A stretch of DNA of 24,002 bases from an uncultured Clostridia bacterium (GTDB lineage: Bacteria > Bacillota > Clostridia > UBA1381). Numbering within the stretch: the stretch's first letter is position 1; every line of letters starts with the position of its first letter. Location: contig CAJUEZ010000027.1 in NCBI GenBank assembly GCA_910585485.1, positions 1 to 24,002 of the forward strand, in the 5' to 3' direction. Below the pieces are notes generated by a model, which worked only from the letters and a program-made list of their open reading frames with translations, was not told where the DNA came from and searched no databases. This document shows, piece by piece, positions 16,802 through 23,479 of this stretch. The position numbers and the translations under genes were made by a program.

Positions 16802-17734
16802 TTACAGCTTTTCAGCAATTCTGAGTTTTGCGCTCTTACTGCGTGAATTTTCTTCAATCTCTTTTTGAGAAGGTAATATCGGTTTACGCGAAATTATTTT
16901 AATCTCAGGCTTTCCTCCGCACATACACACCGGAAATTCTTTGGGGCAAGTACACCCTTTAGCTAATTCCTGAAATGTCTTTTTTACAATTCTGTCTTCC
17001 AGTGAATGAAACGTTATTACGGCAAGTCTTCCGCCTTTATTAAGGCTTTGGATAAAATCCTTAATCGCGTCTTCAAGTATTCCAAGCTCGTTATTGACCT
17101 CAATCCGTATTGCCTGGAACACACGTTTTGCAGGGTGTCCGCCTTCCATACGCGCTTTTTTAGGAATTGCCGCCTTTATTATGTCTACCAACTCAAAAGT
17201 TGTTTCTATATTTTTATCTTTGCGTTTGTCAACTATAAATTCCGCAATGCGCTTTGACCAATTTTCCTCACCGTATTCGTAAAAAATACGCGTAAGTTCC
17301 TCGCATGAATATGAATTTACCACATCATACGCGGTTTTCTCCGAATCAGTATTCATTCTCATATCAAGATTAGCGTCATTCATGTAGCTGAATCCTCTCG
17401 AAGCATTATCGAGTTGATATGAACTCACTCCCAAATCAAGCACTGCCCCGTCTATTTTGTTGATTCCAAGTTCTGACAGTATGTTCTTTATTTGCGAAAA
17501 ATTATTCCGCACTATGGTGACTCTGTCCGAAAAAGCACTTAGTCTTGCAGATGCTGCGGCTATAGCCTCTTTATCTCGGTCAATGCCGATAAGCTTACAC
17601 AAGCTGTTCTTAGACAAAATCCCGTGAGAATGTCCTCCTCCTCCGAGCGTGCCATCGACATATATTCCGTCATCTTTTATCTTCAAGGCTTCTATGCTTT
17701 CCTCAAACAGCACTGAGACATGCTTAAATTCCAT
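16802..17734 (-). CDS. rsmH: 16S rRNA (cytosine1402-N4)-methyltransferase RsmH
   Basis: The 310-residue SAM-dependent methyltransferase modifies C1402 in the ribosomal decoding centre. The SAM loop is DGTLGGGGHS (27-36), with GIDRDKEAI after it. The VLDLGVSSYQLD, GGRLAVITFHSLEDRIVK and C-terminal SRSKSAKLRIAEK motifs are complete. A short cysteine-rich strip (CTCPKEFPVCMC) lies in the family's usual place. It follows mraZ by 20 bases and precedes ftsL by 13. The ribosome site (GGGGA) is weaker than those of its neighbours. Confidence 0.97.
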   Translation of the reverse strand: MEFKHVSVLFEESIEALKIKDDGIYVDGTLGGGGHSHGILSKNSLCKLIGIDRDKEAIAAASARLSAFSDRVTIVRNNFSQIKNILSELGINKIDGAVLDLGVSSYQLDNASRGFSYMNDANLDMRMNTDSEKTAYDVVNSYSCEELTRIFYEYGEENWSKRIAEFIVDKRKDKNIETTFELVDIIKAAIPKKARMEGGHPAKRVFQAIRIEVNNELGILEDAIKDFIQSLNKGGRLAVITFHSLEDRIVKKTFQELAKGCTCPKEFPVCMCGGKPEIKIISRKPILPSQKEIEENSRSKSAKLRIAEKL

Positions 17735-17754
17735 CGCTTTTCCCCATACCCTTC

Positions 17755-18198
17755 TTATATATTAAGTCCGTACTTTAATATTCCGTCTATCATAATATCA
17801 TCAGAAAGGTCGCGCTGGTATCTCTCCCATTCCTCGCTGTCCCATATTTCCAACCGATTATTCGCTCCCACAAGCACAACATCTTTACAAAGCGACGCAT
17901 ATTCCATAAGACGTTTTGAAATCGGCACTCTTCCCTGCTTATCTATAGTTGCCGAAGCTGCCTTGCCAAAGAACAAGCGCGCAAAAGCCGCCGCATTTCT
18001 ATCTGTGGCAGTGGGAAGCTGATTTATCTTTTCAGAAATCTTATCCCATTCTTCCTGCGTATATATGTACAGACATTTGTCCGACATGGAACGGGTGACA
18101 TACACGGTATCTGACATATTCTCCCGAACTTTCGCCGGAAGAATAATTCTGCCGCGCTCATCAAGCTGGCGCGGATACTCGTCAACAAAATTTACCAT
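17755..18198 (-). CDS. mraZ: Transcriptional regulator / division protein MraZ
   Basis: The 147-residue protein has two AbrB-like (SpoVT) half-domains, each with its DNA-binding loop: DERGRIILP (13-21) and DKQGRVPIS (86-94). MraZ forms ring oligomers and binds tandem repeats in its own promoter to control the dcw operon. I chose ATG 18198 because AGGTGA lies upstream and the family begins right there; the frame is open for 33 more codons but they cover the operator. As first gene of the operon, with three operator repeats about 85-110 bases upstream, it is very likely autoregulatory. Confidence 0.95.
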   Translation of the reverse strand: MVNFVDEYPRQLDERGRIILPAKVRENMSDTVYVTRSMSDKCLYIYTQEEWDKISEKINQLPTATDRNAAAFARLFFGKAASATIDKQGRVPISKRLMEYASLCKDVVLVGANNRLEIWDSEEWERYQRDLSDDIMIDGILKYGLNI

Positions 18199-18280
18199 AT
18201 ATATCACCTGCCTTTTAACATAAATCTTTGGATAATTTGCAGAGTGTAAAATCAAGTTCGGAGAAAATCGTTTACTTTTC

Positions 18281-18306
18281 CTCCAAAACTCTCCCATTCA
18301 CTCCCT
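18281..18306 (-). promoter_or_regulatory. MraZ operator: three repeats spaced 10 bp
   Basis: On the minus strand AGGGAG (18301-18306), TGGGAG (18291-18296) and TTGGAG (18281-18286) occur with exact 10-bp periodicity. This is the arrangement known for MraZ boxes (TGGGN-type direct repeats). They lie at about the predicted start site of the mraZ promoter. Confidence 0.8.
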
Positions 18307-18314
18307 ATGTTACC

Positions 18315-18343
18315 ATTTTACCCTAAATCAGTTAAAAATGCAA
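18315..18343 (-). promoter_or_regulatory. Promoter of the dcw operon (mraZ)
   Basis: On the minus strand TAAAAT (18315-18320) is preceded by a 17-base spacer and TTGCAT (18338-18343). The three MraZ repeats directly follow, which supports this placement. The leader to mraZ is about 110 bases. Confidence 0.6.
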
Positions 18344-18608
18344 TAGCTTTTTTTTGCTGAACACCGTCTTTTTTGCTTATTTACCTATTTTGCTTGTAAA
18401 ATAAGGCTAAATAGGTTATAATTAGTACGATTACCTTTTTAAACCTGTATAGATATTGTTACATGATTACATAACAGTATACTATATATTGTGGTTATTA
18501 CTATTATATCACAAATATTTCATTTTGTGAATAGAAATATTAAAATTTCTTTTCTTTAATGTTGCAAATTAATTTCATAATTTTTATATAATTTGGAGGA
18601 TATTACAT
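18344..18608. other. Divergent intergenic region between dcw operon and tex
   Basis: Together with the promoter, operator and mraZ leader (18199-18343) this makes about 410 bases without a gene. It is AT-rich and shows an 8-bp inverted repeat ACCTATTT / AAATAGGT (18383-18416), three copies of TTTTGCT (18352, 18371, 18388), and the tex control signals listed separately. I see no further gene or RNA in it. Confidence 0.6.
18456..18530 (+). promoter_or_regulatory. Candidate tex promoter and downstream dyad
   Basis: TTGTTA (18456-18461), a 16-base spacer and TATACT (18478-18483) are the best-placed promoter-like pair. An inverted repeat TCACAAA-N8-TTTGTGA (18509-18530) lies about 20-40 bases after the expected start, where a repressor could act. 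An alternative TTGCAA / TATAAT pair at 18562-18592 would start the transcript at or inside the ribosome site and is less likely. Confidence 0.35.
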
Positions 18609-20771
18609 ATGGGGACTACTGACAGTAAAATTATTTCTCAGCTTACAAGCGAGTTCAACATTCGTCTTTCTCAGACGGAAAACACGATACATCTTATTGA
18701 TGACGGCAATACAATCCCGTTTATTGCCCGTTACAGAAAGGAAGCGACAGGCTCGCTGAGTGACGAGGTGCTGCGTGATTTCTACGACAGGCTAAACTAT
18801 TTAAGAAAGCTCGAGGATAAAAAAGAAGAAGTTTCGCATCTTATCGACGAACAGGGACTTCTTAACGAAGAAATCTCAAATGCGATAAAAAACGCGCAGA
18901 CGCTTTCTGAGATAGAGGATATATACCGTCCCTTCAGACCCAAACGGCGTACCCGCGCCACGATAGCAAAAGAAAAAGGACTTGAGCCTCTTGCTGAAAT
19001 TATACTGAAGCAAGACGCAGGCTGCAATATCGAAAGCATCGCGCTTGATTTTATAAGCGCCGAAAAAGAAGTTGCCTGCGCCGAGGACGCAATAGCAGGC
19101 GCTATGGACATAATCGCCGAACAAATCAGCGATAACGCGCAATACCGCAAAGAAATACGCGCTCTGACAATGAATGAAGGTATCCTAATTTCCAAGGCAA
19201 ACACAGACAAAGACAGTGTGTACAGACTTTACTATGACTTTTCCGAGCCTGTTAAAAAGATAGCAAATCATCGTTTGCTCGCAATAAACCGTGGCGAAAA
19301 GGAAGATTTTCTATCTGTAAAAATAGATATTGATGAAGAGAAAGTAATAGAACGTCTTATATTTCATCTCACACCAAAGCATGCCGCGCCATCTACAAAA
19401 TATGTAAAGCTTGCCGCCCAAGACAGCTATAAAAGGCTTATCGCGCCGTCAATAGCTACTGAAATACGCAATACACTTACAGAAAAAGCCGAGGAGGCTT
19501 CAATAAAAGTATTTAACCAAAATCTCTCCGGGCTCCTGCTTCAGCCTCCAATTAAGGGCAAGGTTGTTATGGGATTTGACCCCGGCTACAGAACCGGCTG
19601 CAAAGTCGCCGTTGTTGACGAGACAGGAAAAGTACTTGACACAAATGTAGTGTACTGCACGCTTGATATTCACGACAAACAGAAGGCAAAAAAAATCCTT
19701 ACCGATATGATATTAAAAAATAACGTTCAGCTTATTTCTATAGGTAACGGTACCGCTTCAAAGGAAAGCGAGATATTTATTTCGGAACTTTTAAAAGAAA
19801 TAGACCGGGAAGTGTTTTACATCATGACAAACGAGGCGGGAGCATCTGTTTACAGCGCATCAAAACTTGCCACCGAGGAATTTCCTCAGTACGATGTCGC
19901 GTTAAGGAGCGCTGTATCAATCGCCCGGCGCGTTCAGGACCCGCTTGCGGAACTGGTTAAAATAGACCCAAAATCAATAGGGGTAGGACAGTATCAGCAT
20001 GATATGAATCAAAAAAATCTTGGAGAAGCGCTCGGCGGAGTTGTCGAGTCATGCGTGAACAGCGTCGGGGTTGATTTGAACACCGCTTCCCCATCACTTC
20101 TTTCATATGTATCAGGAATCAACAAGACTGTTTCCAAAAATATTATTACGTATCGAGAAGAGAACGGCAAGTTTTCCAACAGAAAGGAACTTCTGAAAGT
20201 GCCAAAACTCGGCGCAAAAGCTTTTGAGCAGTGCGCGGGATTCCTTCGCATCACAGACGGAGACAATATCCTTGATAATACCTCTGTCCACCCCGAAAGC
20301 TATAAAGCCGTCGGGGAGTTGCTTGATTTTCTCGGATACTGCGAAGAGGACATAAAAACCGGCGCCGTTAGTGATTTAAAGCAAAAACTTTCCAAATTAA
20401 ACTCAAAAGAACTGGCTGATCGGCTTGGTATAGGCGAAATAACGCTTTCGGATATTGCCGACAGCATAATAAAACGAGGACGCGACCCTCGTGAAGAACT
20501 TCCCGCGCCGATTCTCAGAAGTGACATTCTTTCAATGGAGGATTTACGTCCGGGAATGATACTTACCGGAACTGTAAGAAATGTCATCGACTTTGGCGCG
20601 TTTGTCGATATAGGTGTTCATCAGGACGGACTTGTTCACATCTCTCAAATATGCGACAGATATATAAAACACCCGTCAGAGGCGCTTTCAGTCGGCGATA
20701 TTGTAAATGTCAAGATTCTCGAAGTGGACGCGGCAAAAAAAAGAATCTCACTTTCTATGAAGGAGGTATAA
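18609..20771 (+). CDS. tex: Tex-family RNA-binding transcription accessory protein
   Basis: The 720-residue protein matches full-length Tex. It has the N-terminal helical region with IPFIARYRKEATG (36-48), a YqgF/RNase H-like domain (about 318-450, opening VMGFDPGYRTGCK), helix-hairpin-helix segments (about 485-555, VDLNTASPSLLSYVSGI) and a C-terminal S1 domain (647-717, GMILTGTVRNVIDFGAFVDIG). Tex binds nucleic acid and associates with the transcription and translation machinery; its exact cellular reaction is unsettled. GGAGG lies nine bases before the ATG. The last codons contain the AAGGAGG ribosome site of lgt, so the two genes are coupled. Confidence 0.96.
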   Translation: MGTTDSKIISQLTSEFNIRLSQTENTIHLIDDGNTIPFIARYRKEATGSLSDEVLRDFYDRLNYLRKLEDKKEEVSHLIDEQGLLNEEISNAIKNAQTLSEIEDIYRPFRPKRRTRATIAKEKGLEPLAEIILKQDAGCNIESIALDFISAEKEVACAEDAIAGAMDIIAEQISDNAQYRKEIRALTMNEGILISKANTDKDSVYRLYYDFSEPVKKIANHRLLAINRGEKEDFLSVKIDIDEEKVIERLIFHLTPKHAAPSTKYVKLAAQDSYKRLIAPSIATEIRNTLTEKAEEASIKVFNQNLSGLLLQPPIKGKVVMGFDPGYRTGCKVAVVDETGKVLDTNVVYCTLDIHDKQKAKKILTDMILKNNVQLISIGNGTASKESEIFISELLKEIDREVFYIMTNEAGASVYSASKLATEEFPQYDVALRSAVSIARRVQDPLAELVKIDPKSIGVGQYQHDMNQKNLGEALGGVVESCVNSVGVDLNTASPSLLSYVSGINKTVSKNIITYREENGKFSNRKELLKVPKLGAKAFEQCAGFLRITDGDNILDNTSVHPESYKAVGELLDFLGYCEEDIKTGAVSDLKQKLSKLNSKELADRLGIGEITLSDIADSIIKRGRDPREELPAPILRSDILSMEDLRPGMILTGTVRNVIDFGAFVDIGVHQDGLVHISQICDRYIKHPSEALSVGDIVNVKILEVDAAKKRISLSMKEV

Positions 20772-20773
20772 AA

Positions 20774-21574
20774 ATGAATATCATTTCTTTCCCAAAACTG
20801 CATATAAATCTAAAAATAAACCCTGTTGCTTTTAACATTCTGAATAAACCCGTGTACTGGTATGCTTTAATCATTCTTACAGGATTTCTTCTCGGACTTC
20901 TTTTTGTATATAAAACATGCAAAAAGCGAGGAGTTGAGCAAGACAATATATGGGATATAGCGCTTTTTGGATTAGTTTTCGGAATCATCGGAGCAAGAAT
21001 ATATTATGTCCTGTTTGCGCTTGACGAGTTTAATTCAATAGGCGAAGTTTTTGAAATCTGGAACGGCGGACTCGCAATTTACGGCGGCATAATCGGCGCG
21101 GCTATTTCCGCGTTCATATACTGCCGAATAAAAAAACTCTCCGCCCCAAAAGTATTTGATGTGTGCGCTCCGGGTCTGCTTATCGGGCAAGCCGTGGGAC
21201 GTTTTGGCAACTTCGTAAACGCTGAAGTGTACGGAGGTGAAACCGCCGGACTTTTCGGAATGTCGATAAACAGCGCCGCGCCTGTCCATCCCCTGTTTCT
21301 TTATGAATCATTATGGAATATACTGGGACTTATTATATTGCTTCTTTTCCGCGACAAAAAGAAAAAAGACGGACAGGTATTTTGCTTTTATATATTTTGG
21401 TATTCCCTCGGCAGATTGTTTCTTGAAGGCATGAGAAATCCCACATATATTTTATACGTGATTCCAAATGTGCTTGGTATTTCTCAGCTTGTGGCAGCTT
21501 TGCTGATAATCGCATCAGCGTCGGCTTTTGTCTATTTACAGGTAAAAAAGAATAAGAACGTCGAAGAACGATAA
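20774..21574 (+). CDS. lgt: Prolipoprotein diacylglyceryl transferase
   Basis: This 266-residue, roughly seven-span membrane enzyme transfers diacylglycerol from phosphatidylglycerol to the lipobox cysteine of prolipoproteins. That is the first step of lipoprotein maturation. The Lgt signature GRFGNFVNAEVYG is at 142-154, preceded by IWNGGLAIYGG and followed by VHPLFLYES. The start is ATG 20774, two bases after the tex stop, with AAGGAGG inside the end of tex; a longer overlapping frame inside tex has no family similarity. tex-lgt form one transcript. Confidence 0.96.
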   Translation: MNIISFPKLHINLKINPVAFNILNKPVYWYALIILTGFLLGLLFVYKTCKKRGVEQDNIWDIALFGLVFGIIGARIYYVLFALDEFNSIGEVFEIWNGGLAIYGGIIGAAISAFIYCRIKKLSAPKVFDVCAPGLLIGQAVGRFGNFVNAEVYGGETAGLFGMSINSAAPVHPLFLYESLWNILGLIILLLFRDKKKKDGQVFCFYIFWYSLGRLFLEGMRNPTYILYVIPNVLGISQLVAALLIIASASAFVYLQVKKNKNVEER

Positions 21575-21577
21575 ATT

Positions 21578-21585
21578 TTGTCGAA
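21578..21585 (+). promoter_or_regulatory. Exact Spo0A-box match upstream of the spo0E-like gene
   Basis: TTGTCGAA is identical to the consensus 0A box. Two further near matches flank the promoter: TGGTCGAA on the minus strand (21621-21628) and TTGTCAAA (21706-21713), each 7 of 8. The middle one lies at about -43 to -50 relative to the predicted start, a usual place for Spo0A activation. Confidence 0.5.
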
Positions 21586-21590
21586 TATTG

Positions 21591-21622
21591 TACTTTCTTG
21601 TCTTACGAAAGTTCCCTTTTTT
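21591..21622 (+). terminator. Probable lgt terminator
   Basis: ACTTTC (21592-21597) pairs with GAAAGT (21607-21612) over a 9-base loop, followed by TCCCTTTTTT. The stem is short, so termination may be partial. Confidence 0.6.
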
Positions 21623-21635
21623 CGACCACAATATA

Positions 21636-21664
21636 TTGACATTTTTTGCCTTTTATTGTAAAAT
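21636..21664 (+). promoter_or_regulatory. Strong sigma-A promoter of the spo0E-like gene
   Basis: TTGACA (21636-21641, perfect) and TAAAAT (21659-21664, five of six) are separated by exactly 17 bases. This is the best promoter in the window. The predicted start is near 21671, giving a leader of about 70 bases. Confidence 0.8.
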
Positions 21665-21697
21665 AAATACAATAAAAAGTGGTTTTTATAAAAAACC
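21651..21697. promoter_or_regulatory. Perfect dyad over the -10, followed by a second dyad
   Basis: TTTTATTGTA (21651-21660) and TACAATAAAA (21668-21677) are perfect 10-base inverted arms with a 7-base spacer and enclose the -10 element. GGTTTTT-ATA-AAAAACC (21681-21697) follows immediately. The first has the size and place of a repressor operator; the second may be an mRNA hairpin. Confidence 0.55.
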
Positions 21698-21742
21698 GTA
21701 ATAAATTGTCAAAAATTGAAAAATTGAAAGGGAGCGATACAT

Positions 21743-21886
21743 ATGACTAATATAAATCAGACACGGAAAGAACTTGACAGACTTCTGATTTCAAAAAACT
21801 TTAATTTATCCGATGAAGAGGTAGTTGAAAAATCCTTGGAGTTGGAAAAATCAATCAAAAATTTGCAGATTGTAGAGGCGCGATAA
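21743..21886 (+). CDS. Spo0E-like aspartyl-phosphate phosphatase (small protein)
   Basis: This 47-residue gene (MTNINQTRKELDRLLISKNF...) has two amphipathic helices split by a short turn (NFNLSDEE) and ends in VVEKSLELEKSI. That is the Spo0E-family pattern, where the second helix carries the S-x-x-L-D/E signature that inserts into the Spo0A receiver domain. Spo0E proteins dephosphorylate Spo0A-P and so delay sporulation. AAAGGGAG is eight bases upstream of the ATG, and two stop codons follow. It is monocistronic with its own near-consensus promoter, Spo0A-box-like sites and an operator-like dyad. The protein is short and family similarity is read by eye, so function is inferred; the strong expression signals make a real gene very likely. 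Confidence 0.8.
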   Translation: MTNINQTRKELDRLLISKNFNLSDEEVVEKSLELEKSIKNLQIVEAR

Positions 21887-21916
21887 TAATTATCTTTTAT
21901 CGCCGCGGCATAGCGT

Positions 21917-22026
21917 TAGACTGCCCCAAAATGTGCAGACAGTACAAAAAACAGCTTATGTCCATTTTTATCGGACTTGCGCATATATCTGTTTTATGTG
22001 TTTTGTCCACTTTTGGGCGCAGTTCA
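21917..22026. mobile_element. IS3-like end-pair remnant or MITE, about 110 bp
   Basis: The left end (TAGACTGCCCCAAAATGTG) and the reverse complement of the right end (TGAACTGCGCCCAAAAGTGG) are similar imperfect inverted termini. They resemble tips of IS3-family elements. Only about 70 bases lie between them, with no transposase frame. An obvious target duplication was not seen. It sits between the spo0E-like gene and the decayed hydrolase region. Confidence 0.5.
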
Positions 22027-22083
22027 AGCTATACTAATACTCCTCAAAATCAATATTTAAATATCCACATCAGCACAAACTTT

Positions 22084-23042
22084 TCACTTTAAATTCTCAT
22101 TAAAAAATGTTTCTAATTTGTCAAACGGGATTTTATCCTTCCTGTCATACAAATCCGTATGAACGGTATCAGGCAAGATTAAAAGCTCTTTATTATCCCC
22201 TTTAAGCTTTGCGAACGCGTCTCGGCTGAAATAGCAGGAGTGCGCCTTTTCGCCGTGCATTATTAAAACTGCGCTTCGTATTTCATCGCTGTACTGCAAA
22301 ATAGGCATATTTATAAACGAGAGTGAGGAGGTTGTGTTCCAGCCGTCATTTGAATTTAACGAACGCTCCGTATAACCTCTTTCGGTTTTGTAGTAATCGT
22401 AATAGTCCTTTACAAAAAACGGCGCGTCCTCCGGAAGCGTATGGGCCACACCTCCTGCTCTTTGATATGTTCCGTTTTTATAATCCTCTGTACGCTGTGC
22501 GTTTAACGCCTTTTTCATTTCATATCGGGCGTCGGAGCTGTCCGATTCGTCAAAGTAGCCCTTTGCATTTACACGGGTCATATCGTACATTGTGGACGCA
22601 ACTGTCGCCTTAATTCTTGTATCCATAGCGGCGGCGTTAAGAGCCATACCTCCGAAACCGCATATACCGATTATGCCTATTTTTTCAGCGTCTACATTAT
22701 CCTGAACAGAAAGAAAATCCACTGCCGCCGAAAAATCCTCTGTGTTAATGTCAGGCGACGCAACATTTCTTACATTGCCGCCGCTCTCTCCTATAAACGA
22801 CGGGTCAAATGCGAGAGCGATAAAACCTCTTGAAGCCATTTCGTCGGCATACAAGCCTCCGCCTGCTCCTTAACCGCGCCGAACGGTCCTGCGACTGCGA
22901 TTGCGGATAATTTCCCCTCCGCGTTTTTCGGAACATATAAATCCCCTGCAAGCTCAATTCCGTAACGATTATGAAACTTAACCTTTGTTCTGGTTACATT
23001 CTCATTCAGCTTAAAGCTGTAGCCTTCATATTTTGATGTCAT
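22084..23042 (-). pseudogene. Alpha/beta hydrolase (dienelactone-hydrolase-like), frameshifted
   Basis: Two frames together make one hydrolase of about 320 residues. The first part begins at ATG 23042 (AGGAGG upstream) and runs to GPFGAVKEQ; the second resumes as GGLYADEMASRGFIALAFDPSFIGESGG and runs to 22084. The shift is near 22862. Restoring one missing base there rejoins the two parts as KEQ-S-GGLYADEM. The nucleophile elbow IGICGFGGMALNAA has Cys in the serine position, as in dienelactone-hydrolase-like enzymes; the Asp/His ends of the triad fit LLILPDTVHTDLYD. The natural substrate is unknown. The rest of the sequence is well kept, so this is either a recent inactivation or a sequencing error. 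It lies 25 bases after the oxidoreductase fragment, with which it probably formed an operon. Confidence 0.8.
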
Positions 23043-23067
23043 AATAAAAATCCTCCTGTTTCATTTT

Positions 23068-23346
23068 TTATCTTATAAAATTAGTCCAAGCCGCTGTTTC
23101 AGCTTTTGGCGCGTTAATGCCTTGATTTTTGCCTGCTTCAACACATTTTAGAAACCACGCCATATTGCGTCCGAGATTTCTCATAGTCTGCATACCTTCG
23201 CTGTCCTGTCTGACTTCATCGGGTGTATTGCCGTGTACCATATTCCAATAGGTAGATGTGATAATCGGCATTTGCCGAATACCGAAATACTTATTCAGCG
23301 TATCAAGCGAAGCGGTTGTGCCTCCGCGCTTGACGTAAGCGTGCAT
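23068..23346 (-). pseudogene. C-terminal fragment of a flavodoxin-family NAD(P)H oxidoreductase
   Basis: The 92 readable residues contain KRGGTTASLDTLNKYF, MPIITSTYWNMVHG and a conserved WTNFIR end, typical of the C-terminal half of NADPH-dependent FMN reductase/flavodoxin-fold proteins. The N-terminal half with the FMN-binding SSPR-type loop is missing. The same frame stays open only to a TGA at 23413-23415 and shows no flavodoxin motif there. Upstream is instead the start of a different, signal-peptide-bearing frame. A fragment of this size is unlikely to bind FMN, so I call it a remnant. Confidence 0.75.
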
Positions 23347-23420
23347 GACGGCACAAACGACAGTATCATTGTACTTGCTATAAATAATGATAAAATTCTT
23401 TTTCTTATTTCTTCAACCAT
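23295..23420 (-). pseudogene. Signal-peptide-like N-terminus fused out of frame to the oxidoreductase remnant
   Basis: This 41-codon frame starts at ATG 23420 behind GGAGGT. It reads a basic start (MVEEIRKR), a hydrophobic core (ILSLFIASTMILSFVPS) and an SAEA-type cleavage-like site. That is the form of a clostridial Sec signal peptide. Its last 16 or so codons overlap the oxidoreductase sequence in another frame and it stops at 23295. It looks like the 5' end of a secreted-protein gene cut and joined to foreign sequence, although a very small secreted peptide cannot be excluded. Confidence 0.5.
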
Positions 23421-23479
23421 GGCTTTTTACCTCCGCTATATAAAATTGTGTTTATTTTATCGTTTATAATATGACGTCA

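Noticed and set aside
18199..18297. 33-codon N-terminal extension of MraZ
   Set aside because: It runs through the MraZ operator repeats and has no family similarity; ATG 18198 has a ribosome site.
18352..18394. Three TTTTGCT repeats upstream of the dcw promoter
   Set aside because: Spacing is irregular (19 and 17 bases) and the motif is short and T-rich; chance is likely.
22049..22062. Palindrome around ATATTTAAATAT
   Set aside because: Simple AT-rich symmetry without a nearby promoter or gene start.
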